A DNA stretch of 64,000 nucleotides from Acidihalobacter ferrooxydans (GTDB lineage: Bacteria; Pseudomonadota; Gammaproteobacteria; DSM-5130; Acidihalobacteraceae), in NCBI RefSeq assembly GCF_001975725.1, contig NZ_CP019434.1:1819486-1883485 (forward strand), written 5' to 3'. The position numbers were made by a program, and so were the translations under genes. Shown here piece by piece: positions 46,490 through 58,689 of this stretch (its first letter is position 1; each line of letters opens with the position of its first letter). Under the pieces are notes generated by a model. The model did no database searches, was not told where the DNA came from, and worked only from the letters and a program-made list of their open reading frames with translations.

Positions 46490-47626
46490 ATGAAATTCAT
46501 CAAAGGACTGTTACGCCATCCGATCATGCTCACTCTGGTCATCTGCCTGATCGGCCTGGAGATTTATCTGGCTTTCATTCAGACGAACACAGTTCGGAAA
46601 GAACAACGGATCGCTCACGAGAAAGCACAAACGCTCAGCCAGACCACGGCACCGGCAACGACCACGGCACCGGCAACGACCACGGCACCGGCAGCGACCA
46701 CGGCTCCGGCAGCGACCACGGCTCCGGCAGCGACCACGGCTCCGGCAGCGACCACGGCTCCGGCAGCGACCACGGCTCCGGCAGCGACCACGGCTCCGGC
46801 AGCGACCACGGCACCGGCGACGACCACGGCTCCGTCAGCGCGCACGACTGTACCCAGCGATGCAGCGCTGCTGATGAGCGCTCGCAAGGCTTTCTGGATG
46901 CGCGATATCAAGGCAGCGGAAGCCGATTACCGCACTCTGATTGCACGCGAGCCGAATGACCCCTCATTGCACGGCGAACTCGGCAACGTGCTGTTCATGG
47001 CCGGCGAGCGTGCCGCCGCAGGGGAACAATATGCGACGGCTGCCGAGGGTTTTGTCAAAAAAGGCGATCTGCGTCGCGCGCAGGCCCTGCTGCCCGCCGT
47101 AGCCGAATTGGCACCGCAAAAGCTGGATGCCTTGCGCAGCGCCTTGATGTCACGGTTCGCGTCCATGGCGCCAGCACAGACGCAATCCTCTGCTGCGCCT
47201 GCGGCTGAACCCGCTCATAAATCACCGACCGGTGCTGCGCCGGCGACGACCCCCAGCAAGCCCGCAGTTGAACCCAAGCCGCTGGATCAGGCACAGCTCA
47301 GGCTGCTCATGCAGGCGCGCAAGGCTTTTTGGGAGCACGATCTGAAATCGGCCGAGGCAGACTATCGCAAGCTGATCGCCGAGGTGCCACAGGCCCCGGC
47401 GCCGTATGGCGAACTGGGCAACGTACTGCTGGTATCCGGCAAGAGGGCCGCTGCCGCCAAGGCGTATGCTCAGGCAGGCGATGCGCTGCTTGCGCTCGGT
47501 CGCAAGCGTGAGGCGGCAGAGCTGCTGCCTCTGTTGGGCCGGCTCGATCCGGCGCGGGCACAGGCGCTCGCCACCCGGCTGCATGACGCCGGCGCGCAGC
47601 AACCGAGGCAGGGCGGTGGCGCATGA
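46490..47626 (+). CDS. membrane-anchored TPR-like protein
   Basis: A 378-residue protein with one N-terminal membrane helix (IMLTLVICLIGLEIYLAFI), a Thr/Ala/Pro linker of 11 six-residue repeats and two homologous helical modules (about 122-220 and 265-370; both contain ARKAFW..D-K-AEADYR-LIA and GELGNVL..G-RAAA). Each module is TPR-like. The internal duplication suggests a scaffold. It overlaps the next gene by ATGA. Confidence 0.7.
   Translation: MKFIKGLLRHPIMLTLVICLIGLEIYLAFIQTNTVRKEQRIAHEKAQTLSQTTAPATTTAPATTTAPAATTAPAATTAPAATTAPAATTAPAATTAPAATTAPAATTAPATTTAPSARTTVPSDAALLMSARKAFWMRDIKAAEADYRTLIAREPNDPSLHGELGNVLFMAGERAAAGEQYATAAEGFVKKGDLRRAQALLPAVAELAPQKLDALRSALMSRFASMAPAQTQSSAAPAAEPAHKSPTGAAPATTPSKPAVEPKPLDQAQLRLLMQARKAFWEHDLKSAEADYRKLIAEVPQAPAPYGELGNVLLVSGKRAAAAKAYAQAGDALLALGRKREAAELLPLLGRLDPARAQALATRLHDAGAQQPRQGGGA
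46643..46840 (+). repeat. 11 x 18-bp tandem repeat
   Basis: Units of 18 bp (ACCACGGCWCCGGCRRCG pattern) begin at 46643 and every 18 bp to 46823, encoding the TTAPAA/TTAPAT linker. Copies are nearly identical. Confidence 0.9.
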
Positions 47627-48252
47627 GCGACCAGCGGCGGCAGCCAGATATCGATCCGGAAGACTATGGCGAGGCGATCGGGAAAGGTTTGGGAGATGAT
47701 GTTCGCGCGTATATCGAAAGCTTAGAACGAAGATTATGGATCATCGTGATCCCCTTCATGCTCGCTTTCCTCCTGCTCGCCGCCTACGGGTTTTATCTGA
47801 TCTTCACACTGAGCAAGGACATGCATTCCATGGCGACACAAATGGTCGCCATGAGTCCTAATGTGCAGCGCAATATGAACAGCATGGCTGTCAAAATGGA
47901 TAGTATGTCAGCCAACATGGGGCATATGGCCAAGACCATGAATCAGATGTCAACAAAACTCGACACGATGAACGGCGAGATGCGGCGCATGACGCAGGCA
48001 ACCAGCTACATGGCCTGGGCCACGGCGCAGATACAGGCGGATATGTGGAGTATGAATCAAAACATCTCGACGCCATTGTCAGCAATGAACTCGATGTTGC
48101 CCTGGGGTAACAATCAGGGACCGTATCCGGGTCCGCGTGCACCGCTTGCGCCGCCAACCAATATCGGTCCGTATCCGGGGCAGGCCTATATGGGGCATCA
48201 TTATGCACCCCCTTCAGGCCCGGCAAAGTCGGGCTACCGACCGCCTTCCTGA
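47623..48252 (+). CDS. membrane protein with Met-rich coiled coil
   Basis: A 209-residue protein with one membrane helix (about 38-61) followed by roughly 90 residues with 20 Met (MHSMATQMVAMSPNV..), predicted coiled coil, then a Pro/Gly/Tyr-rich tail like that of the globule-like proteins. Met at coiled-coil positions may bind metal or sulfur. Coupled to the TPR gene by ATGA and followed by the GTPase gene 13 bp later. No family recognised. Confidence 0.65.
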   Translation: MSDQRRQPDIDPEDYGEAIGKGLGDDVRAYIESLERRLWIIVIPFMLAFLLLAAYGFYLIFTLSKDMHSMATQMVAMSPNVQRNMNSMAVKMDSMSANMGHMAKTMNQMSTKLDTMNGEMRRMTQATSYMAWATAQIQADMWSMNQNISTPLSAMNSMLPWGNNQGPYPGPRAPLAPPTNIGPYPGQAYMGHHYAPPSGPAKSGYRPPS

Positions 48253-48265
48253 TTAAGGAGACTGC

Positions 48266-49825
48266 ATGTTCACGTCGCAAGCATCACGTGCTCGCAAAAC
48301 CCGCCTGGAACAGCTCAAGCAGCGCCTGGCTCAGGAGCACCCGGAGTTGGGTGGTCTGGTGGAACAGTATGCCGAACTGGATCGTATCGCCCGGCGCACG
48401 GGTTTGTTCGGCGCCGGGCAGAGCCATGCCTGGTCAATCGCCTGGTGGCCAGTCGTGCCGGTGCTCGGCACGTTCTCAAGCGGCAAGTCAACCTTCATCA
48501 ACGGCCTGCTTGGCAAGGCAGTGCAGCGCACCGGCAATCAGGCCGTAGACGACCATTTCACCGTGCTGGCCTATGCCGGAGGTGGTCGCGAGCAGCGCTT
48601 ACCCGGCATCGCGCTCGATGCCGATCCGCGTCTGCCGTTCTACGGTGTCAGTGAACGCATTCTGGAGCTTGAGGGCGGGCGTCGCGGCGAAGCATCGCCG
48701 GTCAACAGTTATCTGCAGATGCAAACCGTTGCCAATCCGCTGCTCAAGCACCTCCTGCTGGTTGATTCGCCCGGCTTCGACGCAGACCAGAGCCGCGCGA
48801 CCGTGCTGCGTCTGACCGATCACATCATCGAACTGGCCGACCTCGTGCTGGTGTTTTTCGATGCCCGGCATCCGGAACCCGGCGCAATGCAGGAAACGCT
48901 CGAACACCTGGTCTCCGGTGTGCGCGAACGCCACGATGCGGACAAGTTTCTGTTCGTCCTCAATCAGATCGACGTGACGGCAGCGGAGGACAATCTCGAC
49001 GAGGTGGTCGCCGCCTGGCAACGTGCGCTGGTTCAGCATGGCATGGGTGGACATCGTTTCTTTTGTCTATATTCCGAAGAGGCCGCGCGTCTGCCCGATG
49101 ATCCGGCAATGCACAGGCGTTATACGGCACGGCGCGAGCGCGACCTGAGTGAAATCACGCAACGCCTCGAACTGCTGGGTACGGAGCGCAGCTATCGGTT
49201 GATCGCGCACCTCGACGAGTTGACGCGACGGATGGAAAACGAGGTGGTGCCTGTCCTGCAACGCGCCAGACGACGCTGGACACGCGGTGTGATTACGGGT
49301 GATGTACTGATTTACGCGGCGCTCATTGCGGCGGTGTATTTCAGTGGTCTACTCACGCCCGACCTTGCCGCTGGCGGCTTGCGCGTGGCTTGGTTCGGGG
49401 TCATCAATGCGCACAGTCCGGCGCATGTGCTGGGTATAGCCGCGGGGGTACTGGTGGTGGTTGTGCTCGGCGTGCATTACGGCCTGCGTCGCTGGCTGGC
49501 CGATCTCATGGCACGGCGGGTGCCCGTCGAGGGCGAGCAGGGGTATCGCCTGCGCCAGGCGTTCCTGCGTAGCACGCGTTTCTGGCGCGGCATGGCGGCG
49601 TCGCCCGTTGCCGGTTGGGGCAAAGGTATGCAACGGCGTCTGACAACAATCCGGGAGAACTGTTCGATCCTGGTGCGAACGTTGAATGATCTGCATACAC
49701 GGCCCGGCGCTGGTGCTGCGGATGCACCGGAACCGTCACTGGCTGCGCAGCCGCAAGAGAACGCCGGGCATGCGGACGGGAAGACGGCTGAAACCCCGGC
49801 GGTTAAGCCTGCGGTGCATGAGTAA
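48266..49825 (+). CDS. dynamin-like GTPase with two membrane segments
   Basis: A 519-residue protein of the bacterial dynamin/DLP group. G1 is GTFSSGKST, G3 is LLVDSPGFD and G4 is NQID. Two membrane segments (about 345-363 and 388-406) follow the GTPase and helical middle (EDLSEITQRLELLG..). The C-terminal tail is Ala/Pro-rich. Such GTPases remodel or fuse membranes. In this operon it could shape membrane around a sulfur or export compartment. Start has AAGGAG upstream. Confidence 0.85.
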   Translation: MFTSQASRARKTRLEQLKQRLAQEHPELGGLVEQYAELDRIARRTGLFGAGQSHAWSIAWWPVVPVLGTFSSGKSTFINGLLGKAVQRTGNQAVDDHFTVLAYAGGGREQRLPGIALDADPRLPFYGVSERILELEGGRRGEASPVNSYLQMQTVANPLLKHLLLVDSPGFDADQSRATVLRLTDHIIELADLVLVFFDARHPEPGAMQETLEHLVSGVRERHDADKFLFVLNQIDVTAAEDNLDEVVAAWQRALVQHGMGGHRFFCLYSEEAARLPDDPAMHRRYTARRERDLSEITQRLELLGTERSYRLIAHLDELTRRMENEVVPVLQRARRRWTRGVITGDVLIYAALIAAVYFSGLLTPDLAAGGLRVAWFGVINAHSPAHVLGIAAGVLVVVVLGVHYGLRRWLADLMARRVPVEGEQGYRLRQAFLRSTRFWRGMAASPVAGWGKGMQRRLTTIRENCSILVRTLNDLHTRPGAGAADAPEPSLAAQPQENAGHADGKTAETPAVKPAVHE

Positions 49826-49847
49826 CGGGCACGATTTTGCGCGCACA

Positions 49848-49871
49848 CCGCCAGCGGCGGGGCGCCTTTTT
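49848..49871 (+). terminator. weak intrinsic terminator
   Basis: Stem CCGCC/GGCGG plus GGCGCC followed by TTTTT (49867-49871). It may partly end the globule operon; the next gene lies 75 bp on. Confidence 0.4.
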
Positions 49872-49945
49872 GCTCAAAGTCCGAAACGTGCTACTCGCTG
49901 AGGACAGGGTTGAATAGCGGTGATAAAACGAGAGGAGGTTTTGCG

Positions 49946-50140
49946 ATGCTGGCTACGAATCCATTCATTATTATGCTGATGCTTGCCCTGGTCGTCGCGA
50001 TCGGGTTGATGTGCTGTTCGACTCTGTTCGGCTGCGCCCCGGGCTGCGATCCAGCGGAAAGAGCGCGGCGCGCGCGTCGGAAAGGTCTGCCTGAGGCGAC
50101 CGGGAAAGCGGCCGAAAGCGATTCCGATTTGCGGGTCTGA
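49946..50140 (+). CDS. small membrane protein
   Basis: A 64-residue protein with one hydrophobic helix (PFIIMLMLALVVAIGLMCCSTLFG) and a charged tail. GGAGG precedes the ATG at 49946. No family recognised. Last gene of the region; it may belong to the operon. Confidence 0.55.
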   Translation: MLATNPFIIMLMLALVVAIGLMCCSTLFGCAPGCDPAERARRARRKGLPEATGKAAESDSDLRV

Positions 50141-50166
50141 GGTCGATCTCGCGCGGCGCGCGCGGC

Positions 50167-51897
50167 TCAGCCGAGTCCGAGGTGAGTTGCTTCGAGCAGC
50201 CGGTCGCCGCGCGGCTGAGTCTCGAGTGTGGCGCTGGCTGGCAGCGTTGTTCCGTCCGCGAGATGCCGCCATAGGCCGTCCAGGGCGGCGTAGGCGTGCG
50301 GGAGCAGCGGCAGATACCGCGCACCGAGCGCTGGCCAGATGAGCAGACCGTCGGAATGTTGCGCATGGGGCACCTGCCAGTAGACCGAGACGCGGTCATT
50401 GGCGCGCAGCCATTGGACGTAGGCATCCGAACTGAAGTGCATTGGAATAAGCCCGTCGTCGGCGCCATGCACAATCCACACGGGCAAGTCCGGCGCAGGA
50501 AGTGCGGCGGCAGTGGCCGCAACGCTGGCACGCAAGACATCGGCCTCGGCACTCGTACCGGTCCAGAAACCGCGCAGGCAGAGAAAATCATCGACCAGCG
50601 CCGCGTGGTCCGCCGCCGGTGGCAGCATAATGCCGTCATGCGGAGGAATGCCATTGCCATCGGCCCACCAGGTGGCGCGGGTTTTGGCATCGGTGGGCAC
50701 GAGCGCGCCGTGTGCATCGCTCATCCGCGCCACGAAACGCAGATTGCAGGGCCTGTCGTCCATCGAGCAGCGCAGATAAGCGCTGGCATAGATGAGGCCG
50801 GCAGCGCGCCAGATGGGCATTTCGTTGATCAGCGCGCCTGCTTGCAGAGCGGCGGGCGTCCAGCCACCGGCAAGCAGGCAATCCAGCGCTTCTTGCGGCC
50901 AGGCAGCGGGATCGCTGGCGGACAACAGACCCGCGTGGGCAAGAGCGGCGCCGTGTTGTGCAGCCGGGTAGGGCAATTGTTCGCCGTAACGGGCGCGGAC
51001 GAGTTCGGCAAAAGCCGGTGCGGCGAGCGCACTGCCGAACAGTAAGGCAGCCTCACTGGTGTAGTCGTAGAAGGGCCTGCTTACAGTTGGCGTATGGATA
51101 TTCGGCGATAGCGCCACGACGCCATCGAGCACGCCGTGCTGGTCGAGGCCGGCGGCGCGTAACACCGCAGAACCGCCATTGGACAGCCCGACCGCGAGGA
51201 TACGGGTATTGGCGGCCGTGAACGGGGCGGCGTCGGGATAGGCGCGGTCGAGCATGGCGAGGCCGAAGTCGACCGCCTGCAACACGCACTCGCCCCATCG
51301 GGCATCGGGGTTGTCGCCGGAGTGGGCATGCTTGATGCCGACTTCGGCGGTGGCGGGCGGTGGCTCGAACTCCAACTCTGCGGTCCCGCGTGCGGCGCGC
51401 GTGCCGTCGAGACACACGCCGGTGTCGCTGCCGGTATCGAAATAGCCGCTGCCGCAACCTTTGTCGGTGTAGGCGACGGCGCAGCCGCGCGGCAGCCCCC
51501 AGGCGCCGGCCAGGGCGATGCTGCCGTAGATGCCACGCGAGCCGGGCGAGGCGGTGACGACGAGGCAACGGGCTTTGCGGTCGAAGGCGTCGGGCGCCTG
51601 GGGCAGTACGCGGTGCGGCGATCGGGCCTCTGGCAGATAGGCGAACGCCTGGTATTCACGGCCTGGAACGGCGTCGAAATGGCCGTAGAGAGTGCCGTAG
51701 CCGCCTTGCGGCGAGAGGTCCGCGTTGGCGCGCCAACTGGCGTAAATCGCGCGGCGCCGGACTTCATCGGGCGTTGGTTGTTCGGCAACGGCGAACCGCG
51801 GCGCCTGTTCGGCCCGGATGCCCGCCGTGCCCAAGCCGGCGGTCAGGAGGTCGTCGCTGCCGCGATGACGGCTTTCCATCACTGAAGAAAAAGTCAT
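50167..51897 (-). CDS. 3-hydroxybutyrate oligomer hydrolase
   Basis: A protein of about 576 residues of the 3HBOH family (PF10605-type). The lipase box is VGLSNGGSAV. Conserved parts include ARCLVVTASPGSRGIYGSIALAGAWGLPRGCAVAYTDKGCG and VWIVHGADDGLIPMHFSSDAYVQWL (Asp). It cleaves D(-)-3-hydroxybutyrate oligomers made from PHB. No signal peptide, so probably cytoplasmic. The start is uncertain (ATG at 51897; GTG at 51921 possible). Confidence 0.85.
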   Translation of the reverse strand: MTFSSVMESRHRGSDDLLTAGLGTAGIRAEQAPRFAVAEQPTPDEVRRRAIYASWRANADLSPQGGYGTLYGHFDAVPGREYQAFAYLPEARSPHRVLPQAPDAFDRKARCLVVTASPGSRGIYGSIALAGAWGLPRGCAVAYTDKGCGSGYFDTGSDTGVCLDGTRAARGTAELEFEPPPATAEVGIKHAHSGDNPDARWGECVLQAVDFGLAMLDRAYPDAAPFTAANTRILAVGLSNGGSAVLRAAGLDQHGVLDGVVALSPNIHTPTVSRPFYDYTSEAALLFGSALAAPAFAELVRARYGEQLPYPAAQHGAALAHAGLLSASDPAAWPQEALDCLLAGGWTPAALQAGALINEMPIWRAAGLIYASAYLRCSMDDRPCNLRFVARMSDAHGALVPTDAKTRATWWADGNGIPPHDGIMLPPAADHAALVDDFLCLRGFWTGTSAEADVLRASVAATAAALPAPDLPVWIVHGADDGLIPMHFSSDAYVQWLRANDRVSVYWQVPHAQHSDGLLIWPALGARYLPLLPHAYAALDGLWRHLADGTTLPASATLETQPRGDRLLEATHLGLG

Positions 51898-51935
51898 AGT
51901 AGCTTTGTTAATCAGGATCACCTACTAGGCGGGTT

Positions 51936-52754
51936 TTAACGACTGTTCCCGATTGGCCAGATTTCGAACAGGATTCCGAGCATAGGCTGGTCGACGTAAT
52001 TGAGCACGCGCGAGCGGGTACGGCGGTGTTCGACGATATGCACGTCGGTCAAGGTGCCGCCGGCTGCGGGGCGGGCATGCTGAGGGTCCTGAATGACAGG
52101 GACATCCTCGACGAGTTGAGGCGCGTCGATCGGCAGGGCGCCGGGTGGCATGGTCTGTGTGCCGGCCGGTGCCGGGAGCGCGGCGGGCTCGGTGGGCACG
52201 CGCAGTACCAGATCGGTGTACAGGTGCAGATATCGGCTGAGGACGATCTTGACCGTGCCGGCGAGCTGATAGAGCTGTTGCTGCGCCGGTATTTCGACGG
52301 TTTGTCCGTTGCGCATGGTGAAACGCGGCTGCGTCAGCGAGGGGTAAAGCGGCGCGTAGTTTGCGCCCATGTTGATCTCGATGGGTACCGCGTGGCCGAT
52401 TGAAAGACCGGGCTGAACCCATGCGATGTGTCCGATCACGGTGTAACGGCCGCTGGCCTGGAGGCGCTGCGCGGCGGCGTCAAGTTGGTAGGCAGTGGCC
52501 GGCAGTGCTCTGAAACCGGGCGCGGATTGGCCGCCGAACAGATTGAGCGCGTGCGCGGGATCGGGGCTGGGCAAGCCTTGCTGCCAGTTTTCCTGGTCGA
52601 AGTTGTCGGGTGAATTGAAGGTGAAGAACACCATTTCGACGCGGTAGCTGTTCTGCGGTTTGGTCTGGGTGGTCTCGGCCGAGGCCTGGCTGAGCGGCAG
52701 CCATACGCCCGCGCAGGCGAGTGTAATGATCAGCAACTGGCGAAATGCGGGCAT
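51936..52754 (-). CDS. CsiV-like peptidoglycan-associated protein
   Basis: A 272-residue protein with signal peptide (LLIITLACAGVWLPLSQASA) and the CsiV-type core (YRVEMVFFTFNSPDNFDQENW, LYTDLVLRVP, GILFEIWPI). Genes of this family often sit next to mfd, as here. Role in the cell envelope is inferred. Confidence 0.8.
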   Translation of the reverse strand: MPAFRQLLIITLACAGVWLPLSQASAETTQTKPQNSYRVEMVFFTFNSPDNFDQENWQQGLPSPDPAHALNLFGGQSAPGFRALPATAYQLDAAAQRLQASGRYTVIGHIAWVQPGLSIGHAVPIEINMGANYAPLYPSLTQPRFTMRNGQTVEIPAQQQLYQLAGTVKIVLSRYLHLYTDLVLRVPTEPAALPAPAGTQTMPPGALPIDAPQLVEDVPVIQDPQHARPAAGGTLTDVHIVEHRRTRSRVLNYVDQPMLGILFEIWPIGNSR

Positions 52755-52832
52755 TGCGAGTCTCCTGCTTGTCCCGCGCAGCGTAGCGGGAAGTCCTCTA
52801 TCCGGTTTCGTGCAGTGTATCGCGTCGCTGCA

Positions 52833-56306
<3,474 letters not shown>

Positions 56307-56447
56307 CTGGGGGCAGTGGTGATACGCGAGGCGCGCAGTTTACAGGGCGGCGGCGCACATGAGAAACTGTGCGTGTCGCAAACCGGGTATACTCGCGGCG
56401 GCGCACCGGCCTGGGGTGCGGCGGATGTTGATTGGAGAGGCTGTTCT

Positions 56448-56503
56448 GTCAGGCTCGTTTTGTCAGGATTGCATAGTCAGGATCGCATAGTCAGGATCGA
56501 GGC
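56448..56503. repeat. 4 x 14-bp tandem repeat upstream of bioY
   Basis: Units starting GTCAGG lie at 56448, 56462, 56476 and 56490, with GTCAGGATTGCATA and GTCAGGATCGCATA in the middle. The spacing (14 bp) is exact. The repeat lies in the divergent mfd-bioY spacer (56307-56697), which otherwise holds no gene. Confidence 0.75.
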
Positions 56504-56697
56504 CTGGTTGCATCCGCACGGCTGGGCGCACGGCGGCTGAATTTGACGTTTTTGTGTTGAACCCTGGCTTTTGGTCTGCGTGATGTCCGTGGACATTGTT
56601 GCGCCTGATGTGAATGTTGACCGATAGCGCAGCGCGTACCGGTCAGAGATCGGATTGTTTTCACGCCCGCATGGGTATCGTATACGGAGAAATGACG

Positions 56698-57300
56698 ATG
56701 TCGACTTTCGCCCTTGAACACACGATGGATACGTTGATTACGCGCCTGTGGCCGACAACGGACGCGTCGCGTGCTTTGCGCACTATGGTATTGATCGCGG
56801 TCGGCAGCGTGTTGCTGGCCGCCTCCGCTCAGATTGCCGTACCGCTGTGGCCGGTTCCGGTCACCGGCCAGACGTTCGCCGTGCTGCTGATCGGCATGGC
56901 CTTCGGCGCACGCTTGGGCATGTTGACCATGCTGGCCTATCTGCTCGAAGGCGCGCTCGGTTTGCCGGTGTTCGCCAGTGCCAGCGGTGGTATCGCCCCG
57001 CTGCTGGGGCCGACCGGCGGCTATCTGGCCGGTTTCGTGCTGGCCGCGGGCGTCACCGGCTGGCTTGCCGAACATGGCTGGGGCCGCAACCCTTTCAGCA
57101 CCGCGGCGGCGATGCTGTTGGGCAACCTCGCGATTTACGTGCCCGGTCTGCTGTGGCTGTCGACTTTCATGCACTACAATGTGCAGGCGACTCTGGCCGC
57201 CGGATTGTATCCGTTCATGCTTGGCGATCTGGCCAAGCTGCTGCTGGCCACGGCGGCAATGCCGTTGGCCTGGCGATTGCTGGGTGGCGCGCAGCGCTGA
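56698..57300 (+). CDS. bioY: biotin transporter BioY
   Basis: A protein of about 200 residues with six membrane helices and the BioY core (AQIAVPLWPVPVTGQTFAVLLIGMAFGARLG, GALGLPVFASASGG, GPTGGYLAGF). It is the S-component of an ECF or stand-alone biotin transporter. ATG at 56698 follows GGAG at 8 bases; an ATG at 56692 is too close. Confidence 0.92.
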   Translation: MSTFALEHTMDTLITRLWPTTDASRALRTMVLIAVGSVLLAASAQIAVPLWPVPVTGQTFAVLLIGMAFGARLGMLTMLAYLLEGALGLPVFASASGGIAPLLGPTGGYLAGFVLAAGVTGWLAEHGWGRNPFSTAAAMLLGNLAIYVPGLLWLSTFMHYNVQATLAAGLYPFMLGDLAKLLLATAAMPLAWRLLGGAQR

Positions 57301-57389
57301 GTGGTGCGCGATTCGATTCTTTTCCCGCCGGACCCGACCGCAGTTGTTGAAAGTCGCTCAGGCGAGTGCGGGAGAAGGAATGTCGGGCG

Positions 57390-57410
57390 AAAAAGCGCGG
57401 TTTACCGCGC
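57390..57410 (-). terminator. terminator of the DUF1284-arfB unit
   Basis: Stem GCGCGG/CCGCGC with a TTTA loop. On the minus strand it is followed by TTTTT (57394-57390). It lies 68 bp after the DUF1284 stop. Confidence 0.75.
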
Positions 57411-57477
57411 GTCAATGAACACAAGCGCCCGATTTTGACGCCCTGTCGGGCCGTATGAGTCGACAACAACCGCCCTG

Positions 57478-57900
57478 TCAGCCGTCGCGCAACTGTGCGA
57501 CGGCCTGCTTGCACATACCCGCGTCCAGCCATTCACAGCCCGCGCACAGCGTGTCCAGATCATCCGGCGCGATGCGCTCGCGAATGCGCTGGCGCGCTTC
57601 GAGCCAGCCGATAACCTGCCCATCGCGCAAATCGAGCCGGGCGGCATGGCGCTGGTCCAGCGCGGCGATCTTGGTTTCGCGCTCGCAGCCGGTGCCGCGG
57701 CGGTGCGGGCAGGGAGCACAGATGGCGTCGCTAACCGTGACCACTTCGATCGGTGTGTCTGCAGTGGCGGCGTTGCGCAGCCGCGTGTAGACGATGTAGC
57801 TCATATTCGCAGTGAAACGCGTGGAGTAACCCTTGCCCTGATAGCCGAGCGCGCAGAGGAAATGGTGCGGTCGAAAGCGCAGCGGGGTTGCGGCAGGCAT
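57478..57900 (-). CDS. DUF1284 Cys-rich protein
   Basis: A 140-residue protein of the DUF1284 type. Cys pairs (CAPCPHRRGTGCER and CAGCEWLDAGMC) probably bind a metal or Fe-S cluster. It starts 1 bp before the end of arfB. Function unknown. Confidence 0.75.
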   Translation of the reverse strand: MPAATPLRFRPHHFLCALGYQGKGYSTRFTANMSYIVYTRLRNAATADTPIEVVTVSDAICAPCPHRRGTGCERETKIAALDQRHAARLDLRDGQVIGWLEARQRIRERIAPDDLDTLCAGCEWLDAGMCKQAVAQLRDG

Positions 57901-58347
57901 TCAATCATCCTGTGGGTTGACGGGTTTGCGCAGAGACTTGATTTTGCCACGGACGGTCTTGTGTGTCAGACGGCGTTCCTGTGCGCCGCGCGACGGCCGG
58001 GTTGCTCGCCGTGGTCGCGGAACGGGCATCGCGAGGCGAATCAGCGCACGCAGTCGTTCGCAGGCGTCCTCGATGTTGCGTTCCTGGCGGCGGTAGCGCT
58101 GCGCCTTGATGATCACGATGCCATCGCGGGTGATGCGCCGGTCGTGAAGCGCGAGCAGGCGCTCGCGTAGCGGCTCAGGCAGACCGGCCGCGTGGATGTC
58201 GAAACGCAGTTGCACCGCCGAAGAGACTTTGTTGACGTTCTGTCCGCCCGGGCCGGCGGCGCGGATCGCCGTGATGTCGATCGCGCGCGTTGGGACCGAC
58301 AGCCCGGCTGCCACGGCAAAGGTTGTGTCCTGATGCTCATGTTTCAT
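57901..58347 (-). CDS. arfB: alternative ribosome-rescue factor ArfB
   Basis: A 148-residue release-factor-like peptidyl-tRNA hydrolase with GPGGQNVNK (GGQ) and a basic C-terminal tail (RRLTHKTVRGKIKSLRKPVNP) that enters the mRNA channel. It frees stalled ribosomes without tmRNA. The same window has ssrA. Confidence 0.92.
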   Translation of the reverse strand: MKHEHQDTTFAVAAGLSVPTRAIDITAIRAAGPGGQNVNKVSSAVQLRFDIHAAGLPEPLRERLLALHDRRITRDGIVIIKAQRYRRQERNIEDACERLRALIRLAMPVPRPRRATRPSRGAQERRLTHKTVRGKIKSLRKPVNPQDD

Positions 58348-58526
58348 GTGTTATCTCATGCATGACCATTACAATGCAGGCCGATGAACCGGTTGCATCG
58401 GTTAGTCCCAGATATTCCATTTGGCGTGGTGATGAGTGCGGGGAGAGTTGAATTCACCGGAATTTGTCCGAGCGAGCGGCATCGTTACACGATGCCCGAA
58501 CGAATGAAATGCTCATGTAAATTCAA

Positions 58527-58594
58527 AGCCCAGGCAAGGGCGCCTCTCCTGGTGGCTTATCCGGGTTAAACCCAGCTAATGAATTGTCTGGGCT
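58527..58594 (+). ncRNA. candidate structured leader RNA
   Basis: AGCCCAGGCA (58527-58536) pairs with TGTCTGGGCT (58585-58594), ten pairs with one G-U. Inside are a small CGCC/GGTG hairpin and GGGT-TAA-ACCC. The fold lies upstream of the GGDEF-EAL gene. It does not match a riboswitch class I know, so only its pairing supports it. The rest of 58348-58689 has no gene. Confidence 0.4.
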
Positions 58595-58689
58595 GAACGT
58601 GCTGCCTGTCGATCAGAAACCATCTGTGTTAAAAATGCAGCTTCTGCTGGATGCTACAGCTTCCACAATTTGCGCGGGAGGTGCCCGCA

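Noticed and set aside
43363-46840. Tandem repeats as a CRISPR array
   Set aside because: Units are in frame, contiguous and without spacers; no cas genes except a phage-type Cas4-like nuclease at 4302, far away.
58501-58600. Leader as a GEMM-I c-di-GMP riboswitch
   Set aside because: The conserved core (GCAAAGCC-type loop and CNAAACC) is not in the right order; kept only as an unnamed structure.
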